This document shows, piece after piece, positions 1 through 10,375 of a DNA stretch of 64,000 nt (positions are counted from its first letter, which is position 1; every line of letters starts with the position of its first letter). Origin of the DNA: Legionella sp. (GTDB lineage Bacteria; Pseudomonadota; Gammaproteobacteria; Legionellales; Legionellaceae). Below the pieces are notes generated by a model. It saw only the letters and a list, made by a program, of their open reading frames with translations. It did not search any database and had not been told where the DNA came from. Where the stretch lies: assembly GCA_013697625.1 (NCBI GenBank), contig JACCWN010000028.1:1-64000 (forward strand), written 5' to 3'. Made by a program: the position numbers and the translations under genes.

Positions 1-122
1 GCAGCACTAAATTCCGGGACGACATACTTATGGGTAATGATGGCCGCGGGACGTCTAACTAAGAGATAATGAGTATCGTGCCAGCGACTAATTACAATAT
101 TTTTTTATAAAAGGCAATTTGC

Positions 123-1388
123 ATGGCTAATCCATTGATTCCAATTACACGTAGGGCCGCGCTCACTTTCGCCTTTTTTTTGGTCATGTATGAGTTCTTA
201 ACCTACATTGCAAATGATATGATTTTGCCTGGTATGCTTCATGTGGTGCAATCCTTTCATGCACCAGAAACCGCTGTTGCTACTTCTCTTACCATGTATA
301 TTCTTGGAGGAGCCAGTTTACAAATCTTTTTGGGCCCTTTATCTGACACCTATGGTAGAAGGCCATTGATGCTCCTTGGTGCAGCTCTATTTTTTGGGTT
401 TACTTTACTGATTGCTTTTTCAAATAGCATGGATCAATTTTTAATTGCTCGTTTTTTTCAGGGCACTGGCCTGTGTTTTATTTGTGTGATTGGATATGCA
501 ACCATTCAAGAGATTTTTGCAGAAATGGATGCTATTCGACTCATTGCAATTATGGCCAATGCGGCTATCTTAGCACCCCTTTTGGGACCTCTTTTAGGTG
601 CCTTTGTCATTCATTACTATTCATGGCGGTACATATTTATCATGATTGCCTTAGCAGCTTTGGTGGCTTTTTGGGGATTGTGGCGGTATATGCCTGAATC
701 TTTAGGTCAACAAAAAACAACAGGAGAATTTATAGCAAAGACCCCATTTTCTTTTACTAGAATTATGCAAAATTATAAAGCTTTGTTTACAGATAAGTGC
801 TTTTGTTACTGTTCTCTAGCCCTTGCTTTGGTAGGCGTTCCATGTATCGCTTGGATAGCACTTGCTCCTATCATTATGATTGCTGAGGGCAAACTTACAG
901 TCATGCAATATGGACTTTGGCAACTTCCAATTTTTGGGGCAACCATTCTAGGCAATTGGACATTGCATTACTTAACTTATAGATTTAAATTAAAAAGCAT
1001 CATTTGCATAGGCTCAATCATTGTAGCCATTGGCGCTTTGTTGAGTGCCCTATTGCCTTATTTTTATGGGAATGATTACAAGCTGCTACTTCCGGGTATA
1101 ATTTTATATTTCTTTGCTTTAAGCATTGTCTCTGCACCCTTAAATAGATATTGTCTGTACATCACTAAAATAAGCAAAGGTACGGCTTCGGCAGTAATCA
1201 GCTTAAGTGTTATGTTGATAGGTGCCCTTGGTATTGAAATCGCAAATTATACTTATAAACATAATAATTTCAATTTTGGGCTCTATTGCATCATCATCAG
1301 TCTATGTGTACTACTGTTTATTTTCTTAAATTTTAATAAACGCAATCAGCTGGATCTTATAATTGATGATGAAATTATAAATTGTTAA
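123..1388 (+). CDS. mdfA: MdfA-type multidrug MFS antiporter
   Basis: A 421-residue, 12-helix major facilitator protein of the inner membrane that should export cationic or neutral drugs in exchange for protons. It resembles E. coli MdfA along its length. Helix 1 carries the membrane acidic residues in YEFLTYIANDM (Glu24, Asp32, matching MdfA Glu26 and Asp34). The loop motif GPLSDTYGRRP lies near residue 71, and Arg110 in ARFFQGTGLCF matches the essential MdfA Arg112. Length is close to the family norm (about 410). It stands alone and converges on the next transporter. The true drug range is unknown. An 11-base stretch (80-90) just upstream recurs in the acpP-fabF gap. Confidence 0.88.
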   Translation: MANPLIPITRRAALTFAFFLVMYEFLTYIANDMILPGMLHVVQSFHAPETAVATSLTMYILGGASLQIFLGPLSDTYGRRPLMLLGAALFFGFTLLIAFSNSMDQFLIARFFQGTGLCFICVIGYATIQEIFAEMDAIRLIAIMANAAILAPLLGPLLGAFVIHYYSWRYIFIMIALAALVAFWGLWRYMPESLGQQKTTGEFIAKTPFSFTRIMQNYKALFTDKCFCYCSLALALVGVPCIAWIALAPIIMIAEGKLTVMQYGLWQLPIFGATILGNWTLHYLTYRFKLKSIICIGSIIVAIGALLSALLPYFYGNDYKLLLPGIILYFFALSIVSAPLNRYCLYITKISKGTASAVISLSVMLIGALGIEIANYTYKHNNFNFGLYCIIISLCVLLFIFLNFNKRNQLDLIIDDEIINC

Positions 1389-1447
1389 ATCCTAGGTTTT
1401 TGCTATATCCAAGGACCATACCCCCAATAACAGGTGTGTTTAGGTAA

Positions 1448-2743
1448 TTATAGTTTTCTTCCTGGGTATGATTCTTTGAGAATAAAAAGCGAAATAATCA
1501 AACTGGCTGTAAAACACAAGGGCATTACCAACAAAGCCCTTTGGTAACTTTGGACGCTGTAAATGTGCACCCCATCGACATGTGTGTGTACGGTATTTGC
1601 ATGATGCAATAGATACCCTACCAAGGGTTGGAATATTGCTCCACCTATTAATACTGCAAGATTATTAAAACCAGATGCGGTTCCTACCAATTCAGGTGGA
1701 TTATTTTCTTTAACAACCGCAAAACTCACCGTTTGACCTCCTGCACCCAAACCCAATACAAATAAAACAAAGTGCGCCCAATTATAAGAAAGACCGGGTA
1801 AGTATATTATTAATAAGGTGGACAGTAGGCCTAATACCGAACTGATGATCAAAGCTATGCGACGAGATTCCATTTTATCGCTGAACCAGCCTAACAATGG
1901 ACTTCCCACTCCAATGCCTATCCAAACCATACTGCATAAACCCGAAGCTGCTATTACTGAAATTTGGTATTTTTCTTGAAGAAAGGGTACGCCCCAAAGT
2001 GCTGCAAAAACAGCTATGGGTGTCCAGATGGCAAATGCATAACCACCAATAATCCAAGTATGTGCATGTTTACACACAGCCAACAAACGTTTCCATTCCT
2101 CCCTGAGGTAGTGCTGGGGCAGCGTTTGATTACGTTGGTGTGGGAAGTCACGAATATATACCCAGAAAAAACCTGCCAGTATAAAACCAACGATGGATAA
2201 AATGAAACTGGCCTCACGCCACCCAACTTTATCAATCAATGCAGCCAAGGGCATTTCACCAAAAATGGCACCTATGGAGCTCATTAATTGTGCCACACCT
2301 GCCAATATTGCAAAATAAGAAGGCGGAAACCATCGAGATATCAATACCAAAACACCAATAAAAGAAAAAGCAGATCCAACGCCTATCATAAATCGACCGA
2401 TACAGGCAGTAAGAACAGAATCAGTTGAAGCAAAAAAAGCAGAACCTAAAGCGCACAAAGCAATGGCAAAAGTCATTAATTTGCGAGGTCCATAGCGATC
2501 ATACAACACCCCCGCTGGGAGTTGCGTAGGTGCATAGGCATAAAAATAAAAGGCAGAAATAAATCCAAAGCCTTCACCTGTAACCCCAAATGTTTTCATC
2601 ATAGCTTCTGCCATGACGCTGGGTGCAACTTGCAAAATGAATTCATATAAATAAAAAGAAGCTGCTAGAAAAAAAATAAAATAAGCAGTGGTAAGGCTGT
2701 TGGATGATTTTAAATCTACATCCATGTTGATCTGTGATTTCAA
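1448..2743 (-). CDS. MFS transporter, intracellular-bacterium type
   Basis: A 431-residue MFS protein with about 12 membrane helices; a hydrophilic N-terminus of about 17 residues precedes helix 1. The helix 2-3 loop reads YDRYGPRKLM (near residues 81-90), a form of the MFS signature GxxxDRxGRR. The start of helix 1 (FYLYEFILQVAPSVMAEAM) resembles transporters common in Legionella and Coxiella, including amino-acid/nucleoside Pht-like permeases, but the substrate cannot be read from the sequence. It is transcribed alone, convergent with the mdfA-like gene and upstream of anmK on the same strand with a 183-base gap. Function beyond secondary transport is inference. Confidence 0.8.
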   Translation of the reverse strand: MKSQINMDVDLKSSNSLTTAYFIFFLAASFYLYEFILQVAPSVMAEAMMKTFGVTGEGFGFISAFYFYAYAPTQLPAGVLYDRYGPRKLMTFAIALCALGSAFFASTDSVLTACIGRFMIGVGSAFSFIGVLVLISRWFPPSYFAILAGVAQLMSSIGAIFGEMPLAALIDKVGWREASFILSIVGFILAGFFWVYIRDFPHQRNQTLPQHYLREEWKRLLAVCKHAHTWIIGGYAFAIWTPIAVFAALWGVPFLQEKYQISVIAASGLCSMVWIGIGVGSPLLGWFSDKMESRRIALIISSVLGLLSTLLIIYLPGLSYNWAHFVLFVLGLGAGGQTVSFAVVKENNPPELVGTASGFNNLAVLIGGAIFQPLVGYLLHHANTVHTHVDGVHIYSVQSYQRALLVMPLCFTASLIISLFILKESYPGRKL

Positions 2744-2926
2744 TTTAACTCCGCTTAACTCTTTGGGCGTCCATTTAAACTTATGCCCAATTAGTTTGTC
2801 AATTCATTTGTGTAATGATAAGAGATAAAGTCAATCTGTCCAGAGTACATAGGATTATTTTTATAGTAAATAAAAGAAGATACAAGAGGCAAATTAAAAA
2901 AATTACCATCAACAGTTAGTCAGACA

Positions 2927-4015
2927 TCAATTACTATAAATAGCACCTAAAATTGCAGGTCCTCTCGAACCTGTGATGGGTGAGAGATCAATAGGACTTT
3001 CATTGAGCGTTTTGAATGCAAACCAAGAAAACATCATGGCTTCCAAATAATCAGGATCTATGCCTGCCTCCCCTATGCTTCTTACTCTAAAATCAGATAA
3101 TAAAGCTGATAAAGTCTCAACCAAATGCAGGTTATGCGCACCACCTCCGCATAGATAAAGGAGGTTCGTAGGTAGTTTGGATAGTAATAGCTCCTTAGCA
3201 ATCAGGTGGGTGGTTAATGACAATAAGGTCGCTTGGATATCTACTGGCTTATACTCATGTTTTATATGTGAATCTAGCCATTGCATAGAAAAATATTCCT
3301 TGCCTATGCTTTTAGGCGCGGTTAAAGCAAAAAATGGATCTGATAAGAAGGTCTCAAGCAATTGCTGTATTACATTACCCTGTTTGGCCCATATGCCGCC
3401 ATCGTCGTACCACAATCCTTTGTTTTTATGTATCCAAGCATCCATCAAACAATTACCAGGTCCAAGGTCCCACCCTTGTGTCAAGTTATCAGGACTTATT
3501 AAACTTAGGTTGGCTATCCCTCCAATGTTAACTAAAGCTACACAGGACTTGCTATTGGCAAATAGTTCTTGATGATATATGGGTGCAAAGGGTGCGCCCT
3601 GCCCACCATTGACAACATCTTTGGTTCTAAAATCCGCTATCACTTTGATTCCAGTTAGAGAGGCAATGGTGTGCCCGCAGCCTAGCTGTAATGTATAGGG
3701 GGTATTACAACGGGTGTCATGACAAAGGGTTTGGCCATGACTACCAATGGCCATGATTTTATCTGAGCTTGTATTTGATTGAATCAATAACTCATTTACA
3801 GCTGCTGCAAATTCTCGTCCAATCGAAGTATTTAACTGACAAATGGATGGTAAACTGACATTTTCTGCACTTAATAAACACTCTATTTGCTCTCGAGTGG
3901 CCTCGCTGTAGGGCTTGGTGATGCCATACAGCAAGGTATTTGATGGTTGTTGTACCAGGGCTGCATCAATGCCATCCATGCTGGTTCCAGACATTACTCC
4001 AATATATAAATCCAT
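2927..4015 (-). CDS. anmK: Anhydro-N-acetylmuramic acid kinase
   Basis: AnmK phosphorylates 1,6-anhydro-MurNAc with ring opening to give MurNAc-6-phosphate during cytoplasmic cell-wall recycling. The 362-residue length fits the family (about 370). The N-terminal ATPase-fold motif GVMSGTSMDGIDAAL (residues 6-20), the FRTKDVVNGGQGAPFAP stretch (near 129-145), the VNIGGIANLS motif and the C-terminal CGGGAHN motif are all visible. The start codon lies only 7 bases after the tatD stop, so the two are probably co-transcribed. Confident family call. Confidence 0.93.
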   Translation of the reverse strand: MDLYIGVMSGTSMDGIDAALVQQPSNTLLYGITKPYSEATREQIECLLSAENVSLPSICQLNTSIGREFAAAVNELLIQSNTSSDKIMAIGSHGQTLCHDTRCNTPYTLQLGCGHTIASLTGIKVIADFRTKDVVNGGQGAPFAPIYHQELFANSKSCVALVNIGGIANLSLISPDNLTQGWDLGPGNCLMDAWIHKNKGLWYDDGGIWAKQGNVIQQLLETFLSDPFFALTAPKSIGKEYFSMQWLDSHIKHEYKPVDIQATLLSLTTHLIAKELLLSKLPTNLLYLCGGGAHNLHLVETLSALLSDFRVRSIGEAGIDPDYLEAMMFSWFAFKTLNESPIDLSPITGSRGPAILGAIYSN

Positions 4016-4022
4016 GCTTACC

Positions 4023-4814
4023 TCAAGCGTTTGACTGTTTATTTAAAAAACAAGTTTTAAAATTTTGTGTTGTTGCACGTGCAACTTCTTCATAGGATAT
4101 GCCACGCAGTTGTGCTATCGCTTCTGCCACGTATTTTACCAAAGCTGGATGATTTTGCTTGCCCCTAAAAGGCACGGGGGCTAAATAAGGGGCGTCGGTC
4201 TCAATTAATATTCTATTTAATGGTATTTTTTTTGCAACTTCCTGTAAAACTGTTGCATTTTTAAAAGTGACAATCCCAGAAAATGAGATGTAAAAATTTA
4301 ACTCCATGGCGCGTGTTGCTATGTCTAAATTTTCTGAAAAACAATGCATAACGCCACCAATTGTAGAAGCATTTTCTTCCGCCATTATCTTTAGGGTATC
4401 TTCAGCGGATTGCCTTGTGTGTATGATCAAAGGCTTTGAACTTTTAATGGCAGCTTGGATATGCGCTCTGAAGCGATGACGTTGGATTTCTTGCTCATCA
4501 TCTGCAGTTGTTCTGTAATAATCCAGTCCGGTTTCACCTATGGCAATACACTGGGGATTTTTCGCAAGATCACATAATATTTCGGATGTAACCGGAGGGG
4601 ACATGTCACTGTTAGGGTGGACTCCAACTGAAATGCTGATATTGGGGTAGGATTGAGCCAGGCGCTCTAACTCAGGGTAATCTGATAACTCAACACATAC
4701 ACATAAAAAATGTTCTACATCCTGAGCATTCGCTCTGGCTAGAACCTCTGCCATGTCCTGATTAAATTCATCTAATGAGATGAAATTCAAATGACAATGT
4801 GAATCAATAAGCAT
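4023..4814 (-). CDS. TatD-family metal-dependent hydrolase
   Basis: A 263-residue TIM-barrel amidohydrolase of the TatD/YcfH deoxyribonuclease family. Metal-binding motifs are clear: DSHCHL at residues 4-9, IGETGLDYYR near 92-101, IIHTR near 130, a HCF motif near 158 and ETDAPYL near 207. It follows the PilZ and holB genes in the same order as in many gammaproteobacteria (holB-pilZ-ycfH). Its biological substrate is uncertain; 3'-5' exonuclease activity is known for relatives. Confidence 0.9.
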   Translation of the reverse strand: MLIDSHCHLNFISLDEFNQDMAEVLARANAQDVEHFLCVCVELSDYPELERLAQSYPNISISVGVHPNSDMSPPVTSEILCDLAKNPQCIAIGETGLDYYRTTADDEQEIQRHRFRAHIQAAIKSSKPLIIHTRQSAEDTLKIMAEENASTIGGVMHCFSENLDIATRAMELNFYISFSGIVTFKNATVLQEVAKKIPLNRILIETDAPYLAPVPFRGKQNHPALVKYVAEAIAQLRGISYEEVARATTQNFKTCFLNKQSNA

Positions 4815-4829
4815 GATTTTCCTCTATGA

Positions 4830-5168
4830 TTAAAATGTATGCGTGATATGGTTACAATTTAACATGTCTGCCAAAGTGGTTTCAATTTTCTTTGTTAACA
4901 GGTGGCTTTCTTCTCCTAGAAATTGTACCCCCACACCCGCGGGTTTATTATCCTGAGCACCTTCGGGGGTCACCCAAATGATTTTTCCTTTAAGATAAAA
5001 GGTGGGTGTCTCATCCCAGATACCGATAGCTAGAGTTACAGTTGTCTCAAGCGAATATTGATGAGCGGTTTTAATAAACAAACCACCATCCTTCACAAAA
5101 GGCATATAGGCCATATACAGTGCCTCTTTATCTAGAAATTGGCAGGATAACAATGCTCTATCCCTCAT
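4830..5168 (-). CDS. pilZ: PilZ-domain protein
   Basis: A 112-residue single PilZ domain. The position between holB and tatD is the classical location of pilZ, whose Pseudomonas product is needed for type IV pilus assembly. The sequence has the typical start ALLSCQFLDKEALYMAYMPF, then the KDGGLFIKT and GVGVQFLGE strands. The canonical c-di-GMP residues (RxxxR and D/NxSxxG) are not visible, as is also true of PilZ itself, so ligand binding is unlikely. Its start overlaps the holB stop by 4 bases, indicating translational coupling. Confidence 0.82.
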   Translation of the reverse strand: MRDRALLSCQFLDKEALYMAYMPFVKDGGLFIKTAHQYSLETTVTLAIGIWDETPTFYLKGKIIWVTPEGAQDNKPAGVGVQFLGEESHLLTKKIETTLADMLNCNHITHTF

Positions 5169-6079
5169 CGATTGTCCATCAAAGAAAAAAGCAAATTTTC
5201 TAAAGCCAAAGATTGATTGATATTCATATTTTGATTTAATTTTTTATATAATAAATTTATTTCATCCAATACTTTAAAAATTAAATTGGCCTGTAATAAA
5301 GATGACAATGTAATCAATTGTTGGGAAGCTGGGCCTGACACCGGGGATTTTCTGTGCTTCATTTGAAGAAGTTGAGCAAATGTTAAATATAAAAGCCACA
5401 ACAAGGTAGACAAGTCAAAGCCATTCCACTTAGCAGCAACTGTACAAGGATGCATTTTATTATCCAACATGGCTATGAAATCTTCCATGATAGGCTCTGC
5501 TTCTGCCATCATCAAAGCGCGTTCTGAATCTTGTGGGTAGCGCGCACCTAAGCTTAATAGGTTTTGGAGGCTAGAATCATCAAAGGAAGAAAAGCGCAAG
5601 AGATGACAACGACTTAATACCGTTGGCAACAAAGTACTGACTTGCTCAGCCAGGAGTATAAACAGGGTGTGCGCAGCTGGCTCTTCTAGTATTTTTAATA
5701 CTGCATTGGCAGCAGCGGTGTTCATTTTCTCTGCTGACTCAATCACTATAATCCGATGTTTTGCTCGATGCGGAGTCAAATAGGCAGATTGTTGTAACTG
5801 GCGAATGGAATCAATTTTAATGACCGCACCTGTTTTTTCAGGTTTTATCCATTCCAAATCCGGATGCTGGATAGTGGCAGCCATGTGGCAATCAATACAT
5901 TGTAGGCAAGGCATAGAGGCGTTTGACGCTTGGTTACAACATAAGAGTAATTGAATCAATTGCGTAGTAAATTTCTTAAGGTCACAATGCAGCGGGCCTA
6001 CAAACAATAGAGCCTGTGGCATGCGGTGTTCCTGCCAAGCTTTTTGTAACAATTGCCATTGAGATGTATGATTATTCAT
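5165..6079 (-). CDS. holB: DNA polymerase III delta' subunit
   Basis: Delta' is the clamp-loader subunit that helps open the sliding clamp. The 304-residue protein has the degenerate ATPase front ([14 protein letters not shown], lacking a functional P-loop as expected), a four-cysteine zinc site ([10 protein letters not shown], near residues 47-63), and the [16 protein letters not shown] and [13 protein letters not shown] motifs (near 128-166), the latter with the conserved SRC. It overlaps tmk by 8 bases and pilZ by 4, typical of this operon. C-terminal residues are diverged, as is usual for HolB. Confidence 0.9.
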   Translation of the reverse strand: MNNHTSQWQLLQKAWQEHRMPQALLFVGPLHCDLKKFTTQLIQLLLCCNQASNASMPCLQCIDCHMAATIQHPDLEWIKPEKTGAVIKIDSIRQLQQSAYLTPHRAKHRIIVIESAEKMNTAAANAVLKILEEPAAHTLFILLAEQVSTLLPTVLSRCHLLRFSSFDDSSLQNLLSLGARYPQDSERALMMAEAEPIMEDFIAMLDNKMHPCTVAAKWNGFDLSTLLWLLYLTFAQLLQMKHRKSPVSGPASQQLITLSSLLQANLIFKVLDEINLLYKKLNQNMNINQSLALENLLFSLMDNR

Positions 6080-6713
6080 ATAAAGACTTTAGAAAATGTT
6101 CGATAACAGCTTGTATATTAGCTTGTACAGCCTCTATAGGTAGGCTTGCATCAATCCGCACAATCTGCGGATTGTCCTTAAGCTGTTGTATGTATGATTG
6201 ATGAACTTTGTTAAAAAACGCTAAAGGTTGCTGCTCAATCCTATCAAACTGTCCTCTTAATCTGGCTCTTTGCATCCCTCTTTCTGGGCTTATGTCTAAA
6301 TACAAAGTAAGATCTGGTTTAAAGCCTTGTAAACAAAAGTTAGATAAGGTTTGAATCATTTGCTTATCCAAACCGCGACCGCCCCCTTGGTATGCAAGTG
6401 TAGATAATTCAAACCTGTCTGCAATAACCCAGCTGCCTTGCTTTAATGCAGGCTTAATCACTTGTTCAAGCAACTGCATTCTTGCAGTGTACATCAAAAG
6501 TAATTCACTTTTATCATCTAATTGCGTTTCATATTCAGGATTTTTGATGATACTTCTAATGGTCTCGCCTATGGGGGTGCCACCAGGTTCTCTAACAGTA
6601 AGGACAGGAATGGACCTTTGCGATAAAAGCGCAATCAATGTATGAACAGCTGTAGATTTCCCAGCACCTTCAAGACCTTCTATGACTATAAGCTTACCAG
6701 ATAAGGACTGCAC
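6072..6713 (-). CDS. tmk: Thymidylate kinase
   Basis: Tmk phosphorylates dTMP to dTDP. Motifs are the P-loop [10 protein letters not shown], the dTMP-binding [26 protein letters not shown] and the LID arginines. A longer open frame reaches back to 6923, but that part overlaps mltG. A GTG at 6713-6711, one base after the mltG stop and preceded by AAGGGCG, gives 213 residues, the standard length, so it is taken as the start. Spacing indicates coupling to mltG upstream and holB downstream. Confidence 0.92.
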   Translation of the reverse strand: MQSLSGKLIVIEGLEGAGKSTAVHTLIALLSQRSIPVLTVREPGGTPIGETIRSIIKNPEYETQLDDKSELLLMYTARMQLLEQVIKPALKQGSWVIADRFELSTLAYQGGGRGLDKQMIQTLSNFCLQGFKPDLTLYLDISPERGMQRARLRGQFDRIEQQPLAFFNKVHQSYIQQLKDNPQIVRIDASLPIEAVQANIQAVIEHFLKSLYE

Positions 6714-6714
6714 T

Positions 6715-7713
6715 TTAAGCGCCCTTGTGTTGGTATTGACTGATGGCTTGTCTTTGCTGAATGTAGGTTTCGGAAAATTGATGGCTGCCGTCTCCCTTTG
6801 CAACAAAGTATAAGTAGTTTGAAGATTGTGGCTGAGCTGCAGCCAAAATAGACTCTTTACCAACCATAGCAATGGGTGTAGGGGGCAAGCCTCGATACCG
6901 ATAGGAATTATAGGGTGAATCAACCATCAAGTCATTGTGAGACAACTTTCCTTTATAGGCATTATCTAATGCGTATATAACCGTAGGATCCATCTGTAAA
7001 GGCATCCCTTTGTTTAATCTGTTGATGAGAACACCTGAAATTAGTTTTCTTTCTTCCGGTGAGGCGCTTTCCTTTTCTATGATGGAGGCTGCAATTAATA
7101 AATCATAGGGCTTTTTGTAAGGTAAATTAGGTGCTCTGCTATGCCAAGTGCTGTTAAGAAAATTAATCAAATCTTGATTTGCTTGCTCAAGTATAGACCT
7201 GCTCGTGTTTCCCGCACGATACTGATAAGTTTCAGCAAGTAATAACCCATCTGCATTTGGATGATCTTTTTTTATCGCATTCCAATCCTCAGGGTGATAT
7301 TCAAGATGTGGGCTTTGAATCATGTCCTGTTCAATTTTTAAAGACCTGGTACCGGCAATGATTGTAAAATTATGCCTCAATACATCCCCTGCCACTACCC
7401 TGTGTAACAATTGATGGGCAGTCTCACCGGGCTTAATTTGGTAAACTCCAGCTTTTAATTGATGCGTTAGACCTTCTAATCGAATGATCAAAAGCAAGAG
7501 CGAACTGGAAGAAATATAATTATTTGTTTTTAAATTTTGAACAAACTCATGTGCTGAAGTGGACCTATGAACCTGAATAATGGCAGATTGAGTGTGAGAA
7601 GGTACTAAAGGACTACTAAATAATCTATATGAATTCCAGAATACAAGTAAAAAAGACAAAAAACAGACAGCAATACTGTAAAATCTAAGGGTTTTATGTC
7701 TGAATAGTTCCAT
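6715..7713 (-). CDS. mltG: Endolytic murein transglycosylase
   Basis: MltG (YceG) cuts nascent peptidoglycan strands and is thought to terminate glycan elongation. The 332-residue protein has one N-terminal membrane anchor (near residues 9-28), then a LysM-like segment with [15 protein letters not shown], and the catalytic domain with [23 protein letters not shown]-like sequence (near 217-240), containing the catalytic Glu, and MDPTVIYAL. Its ATG directly abuts the fabF stop with no gap. The order fabF-mltG-tmk-holB is standard in gammaproteobacteria. Confidence 0.93.
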   Translation of the reverse strand: MELFRHKTLRFYSIAVCFLSFLLVFWNSYRLFSSPLVPSHTQSAIIQVHRSTSAHEFVQNLKTNNYISSSSLLLLIIRLEGLTHQLKAGVYQIKPGETAHQLLHRVVAGDVLRHNFTIIAGTRSLKIEQDMIQSPHLEYHPEDWNAIKKDHPNADGLLLAETYQYRAGNTSRSILEQANQDLINFLNSTWHSRAPNLPYKKPYDLLIAASIIEKESASPEERKLISGVLINRLNKGMPLQMDPTVIYALDNAYKGKLSHNDLMVDSPYNSYRYRGLPPTPIAMVGKESILAAAQPQSSNYLYFVAKGDGSHQFSETYIQQRQAISQYQHKGA

Positions 7714-8952
7714 TTAAATTCGCTTGAATATTAAGCTGCCATTTGTTCCACCAAACCCTAGAGAATTACTTAAGACATACTGTATAGTTCTTTTTTGCGC
7801 GGTATGTGCCACATAATTCAAATCACATCCCTCATCCGGCGTATCTAAATTGATGGTTGGTGGGGCAATTTGATCTCTAAGCGCTAATATACTAAATATG
7901 GCCTCAATTGCCCCTGCTGCCCCTAGTAAATGGCCTGTCATAGATTTAGTAGAGCTTACTGCCAAATCATAGGCATGTTCTTTGAACACCCGTTTAATTG
8001 CTTTGGTTTCATTGAGATCATTGAGATAGGTAGATGTGCCATGGGCATTGATATAATCAATTTGTTTGACAGCTATGCCTGCATCATTGATTGCAGCCAT
8101 CATGGATCGCGAAGCGCCATCGGCATCTTCATCAGGTGCTGTGATGTGATATGCATCCCCAGACATTCCAAAACCAACAAGCTCAGCATATATTGTTGCC
8201 TTTCTAGCCAATGCATGTTCGTATTCTTCAAGAATTAAAATGCCCGCACCCTCGCCCATCACAAAGCCATCTCGGTCTTTGTCCCAAGGACGTGATGCCT
8301 TTTCTGGCGCATCATTGCGCTTTGATAAAGAGCGAACAGCAGAAAAACCAGCCAAACACAGAGGTGTGGAAGTCATTTCTGCGCCACCACATATCATAAC
8401 ATCCGCATCACCATAGGCAATCATACGTCCAGCAAGTCCTATGTTATGTGTTCCAGTAGTACAGGCTGTAACTACTGAAATATTTGGGCCTTTTAACTTA
8501 TGTTTGATTGAAATCTGTCCCGCCACCATGTTGATTATTCCGGCGGGAATAAAAAAAGGAGACACCTTGCGTGGGCCACCAGTGGTTAATTTATCTTGAT
8601 TGTTCGTGATGGTTTGAATGCCACCAATCCCGGCACCAACAGCAACGCCAGTTCGACAAGACAAAGCTTCATCCATAACCAAACCGGAATCACGCATGGC
8701 TTCATCTGCTGCAACCATGCCGTATTGAGTAAATAGATCCATCTTTCTAGCATCTTTTGCAGCTATAATATTTTCAGCATTGAAATTTTTGACTTTAGCC
8801 CAAATTTTGGTGCTATATTCGCTGGTATCAAATTCTTCAACCAAACCGACCCCACTCACACCGGCTATGATATTTTGCCAAGATTCGTTCACATTGAGGC
8901 CGACAGGAGAAAGCATCCCCATGCCAGTAACAACCACACGTCGTTTATTCAA
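7714..8952 (-). CDS. fabF: 3-oxoacyl-ACP synthase II
   Basis: FabF condenses malonyl-ACP with acyl-ACP in fatty-acid elongation. It has 412 residues, the usual length. The Cys-His-His triad is visible: [11 protein letters not shown] with Cys164, [11 protein letters not shown] with the first His, and [11 protein letters not shown] with the second. It is the primary-metabolism KS and is separate from the polyketide KS domains 30 kb away. A 339-base gap with inverted repeats separates it from acpP, so it may have its own promoter. Confidence 0.96.
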   Translation of the reverse strand: MNKRRVVVTGMGMLSPVGLNVNESWQNIIAGVSGVGLVEEFDTSEYSTKIWAKVKNFNAENIIAAKDARKMDLFTQYGMVAADEAMRDSGLVMDEALSCRTGVAVGAGIGGIQTITNNQDKLTTGGPRKVSPFFIPAGIINMVAGQISIKHKLKGPNISVVTACTTGTHNIGLAGRMIAYGDADVMICGGAEMTSTPLCLAGFSAVRSLSKRNDAPEKASRPWDKDRDGFVMGEGAGILILEEYEHALARKATIYAELVGFGMSGDAYHITAPDEDADGASRSMMAAINDAGIAVKQIDYINAHGTSTYLNDLNETKAIKRVFKEHAYDLAVSSTKSMTGHLLGAAGAIEAIFSILALRDQIAPPTINLDTPDEGCDLNYVAHTAQKRTIQYVLSNSLGFGGTNGSLIFKRI

Positions 8953-9291
8953 TGAAAGCTCCTCAAAAAAAGAATACAGATCAAAAATTTCATCCAGACA
9001 AGCAGGATTTTACCTATATAGTCGCTAGAGCAACACTCATCCATCTATAGTTCGACGGGGGCCGTCGGGACTGGTTAAAAATCAATTACGCGCCAGCGAC
9101 TATAAGTGTGTTCAGTTACAATTGTCTTCCGAGGCATAAACTACCGCCACCAACTGATTAAAAAGTGGGAGCGGCTAACTGATGCAGGAACTAAAGCTTA
9201 CCTTAAAAAAAGAATCTCACGATGTTTTGTGCATAGTCCACGGTACAAGGTATTGAGGCTCTAGCCATTAACAAGTAACTGTTGTGAGGTT
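8953..9291. other. acpP-fabF gap with inverted repeats
   Basis: A 339-base non-coding stretch in an otherwise tight operon. Visible structure: TATAGTCGCT (9017-9026) inverted as AGCGACTATA (9095-9104); a small GC hairpin CGACGG-GGG-CCGTCG inside it near 9053-9067; and GAGGTT (9286-9291) pairing with AACCTC (9295-9300) across the acpP stop. GCCAGCGACTA (9092-9102) also occurs at 80-90. No coding potential seen. It may be a decayed mobile element that carries a promoter for fabF. Confidence 0.5.
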
Positions 9292-9540
9292 CTAAACCTC
9301 TTCTTTATTTAGATTAGATTCGATGTAATTAATAGCTTCACTGATTGTTGTGATTTTTTCAGCTTTTTCATCTGGAATTTCTGTTTCAAATTCCTCTTCT
9401 AAAGCCATAACCAATTCTACAGTATCCAAGGAATCAGCGCCTAAATCATCAACAAAGGATGCATCATTTTTTAATTCTTCTTCTTTAACGCCTAATTGTT
9501 GAACCACAATTTTACGTACGCGATCTTCAATTGTACTCAT
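9292..9540 (-). CDS. acpP: Acyl carrier protein of fatty-acid synthesis
   Basis: An 82-residue, strongly acidic ACP. The phosphopantetheine site is [20 protein letters not shown] with Ser36, identical to the FAS ACP consensus. It lies between fabG and fabF as usual and carries growing acyl chains in the cytoplasm. It is clearly different from the polyketide ACPs in the island, whose Ser motifs are GMDS, GLDS or GFDS. A short hairpin covers the stop codon. Confidence 0.97.
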   Translation of the reverse strand: MSTIEDRVRKIVVQQLGVKEEELKNDASFVDDLGADSLDTVELVMALEEEFETEIPDEKAEKITTISEAINYIESNLNKEEV

Positions 9541-9625
9541 AACTTAATTTTCCTCTTTCGATTGATAGAAATAACTAACATACTGACGGGTAGTTTATTC
9601 AATTATACAGATAACGCAAGTAGAT

Positions 9626-10375
9626 TTAACTCATATACATGCCGCCATTGACATGAATTGTCTCACCTGTGATATAGCTAGCACTGTCAGATGCTAAAAA
9701 AACGACTGCATCTGCGATATCTTCTGGTTTTCCTAGCTTACGCAAAGGAATTCGTTTAAGCATTTCTTCTTTAATTTTATCTGGTAAAGCTGCAGTCATA
9801 TCGGTGTCTATAAAGCCCGGTGAAACCACATTCACCGTAATACCTCTACTGCCCATTTCCTGAGCCAAGGATTTGGTAAGACCCACTATGCCTGCTTTTG
9901 CAGCAGTATAATTCACCTGTCCCGAATTACCACTTGAACCCACGACCGAACCAATGGTAATGATTCGTCCATACCTGGCTCTGAACATTGGTTTTAAGCA
10001 AGCCTTCGACATTCGATACACAGCGGTTAAGTTTGTTTCTATGACCTTATACCACTCCTCATCCTCCATACGCAAAAGTAGGTTATCTGAGGTAATGCCA
10101 GCATTGTTCACTAAAATAGAAGGGCTTTGTTCCTTATCAGCCAGTTGTGTCATTAAATCATCCACTTGTTGCGAGTTTGTTACATCTAATACCAAACCGT
10201 TTCCAGCGAGACCTTCTTTTTCAAACCCAGTTGTAATAGCTTTAGCACCCTCTTCAGTGGTAGCAGTAGCGAGTACAAAAGCCCCCTGTCTTGCCAATTC
10301 TAAAGCAATGGCTTGACCAATACCCCGACTTGCACCAGTAACCAAAGCAATTTTTCCATTTATTTTGCACATCAT
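9626..10375 (-). CDS. fabG: 3-oxoacyl-ACP reductase
   Basis: FabG is the NADPH-dependent short-chain reductase of fatty-acid synthesis. The 249-residue protein shows the cofactor motif VTGASRGIGQ, the NNAG motif, catalytic Ser in GSVVGSSGNSGQ and YTAAKAG (Tyr, Lys), plus the C-terminal ITGETIHVNGGMYM. The start ATG is preceded by GGAGAG. It is separated from fabD by a 377-base repeat block. Confidence 0.96.
   Translation of the reverse strand: MMCKINGKIALVTGASRGIGQAIALELARQGAFVLATATTEEGAKAITTGFEKEGLAGNGLVLDVTNSQQVDDLMTQLADKEQSPSILVNNAGITSDNLLLRMEDEEWYKVIETNLTAVYRMSKACLKPMFRARYGRIITIGSVVGSSGNSGQVNYTAAKAGIVGLTKSLAQEMGSRGITVNVVSPGFIDTDMTAALPDKIKEEMLKRIPLRKLGKPEDIADAVVFLASDSASYITGETIHVNGGMYMS

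Noticed and set aside
1964-2235. Overlapping small frames opposite the second MFS gene
   Set aside because: They are antisense shadows of a clear membrane protein with no motifs of their own.
6714-6923. A longer thymidylate kinase with 70 extra N-terminal residues
   Set aside because: The extra part overlaps mltG in another frame and has no similarity to Tmk; the GTG at 6713 gives the standard 213 residues.
9286-9300. Intrinsic terminator after acpP
   Set aside because: The six-base hairpin overlaps the stop codon and is not followed by a T-run on the coding strand.
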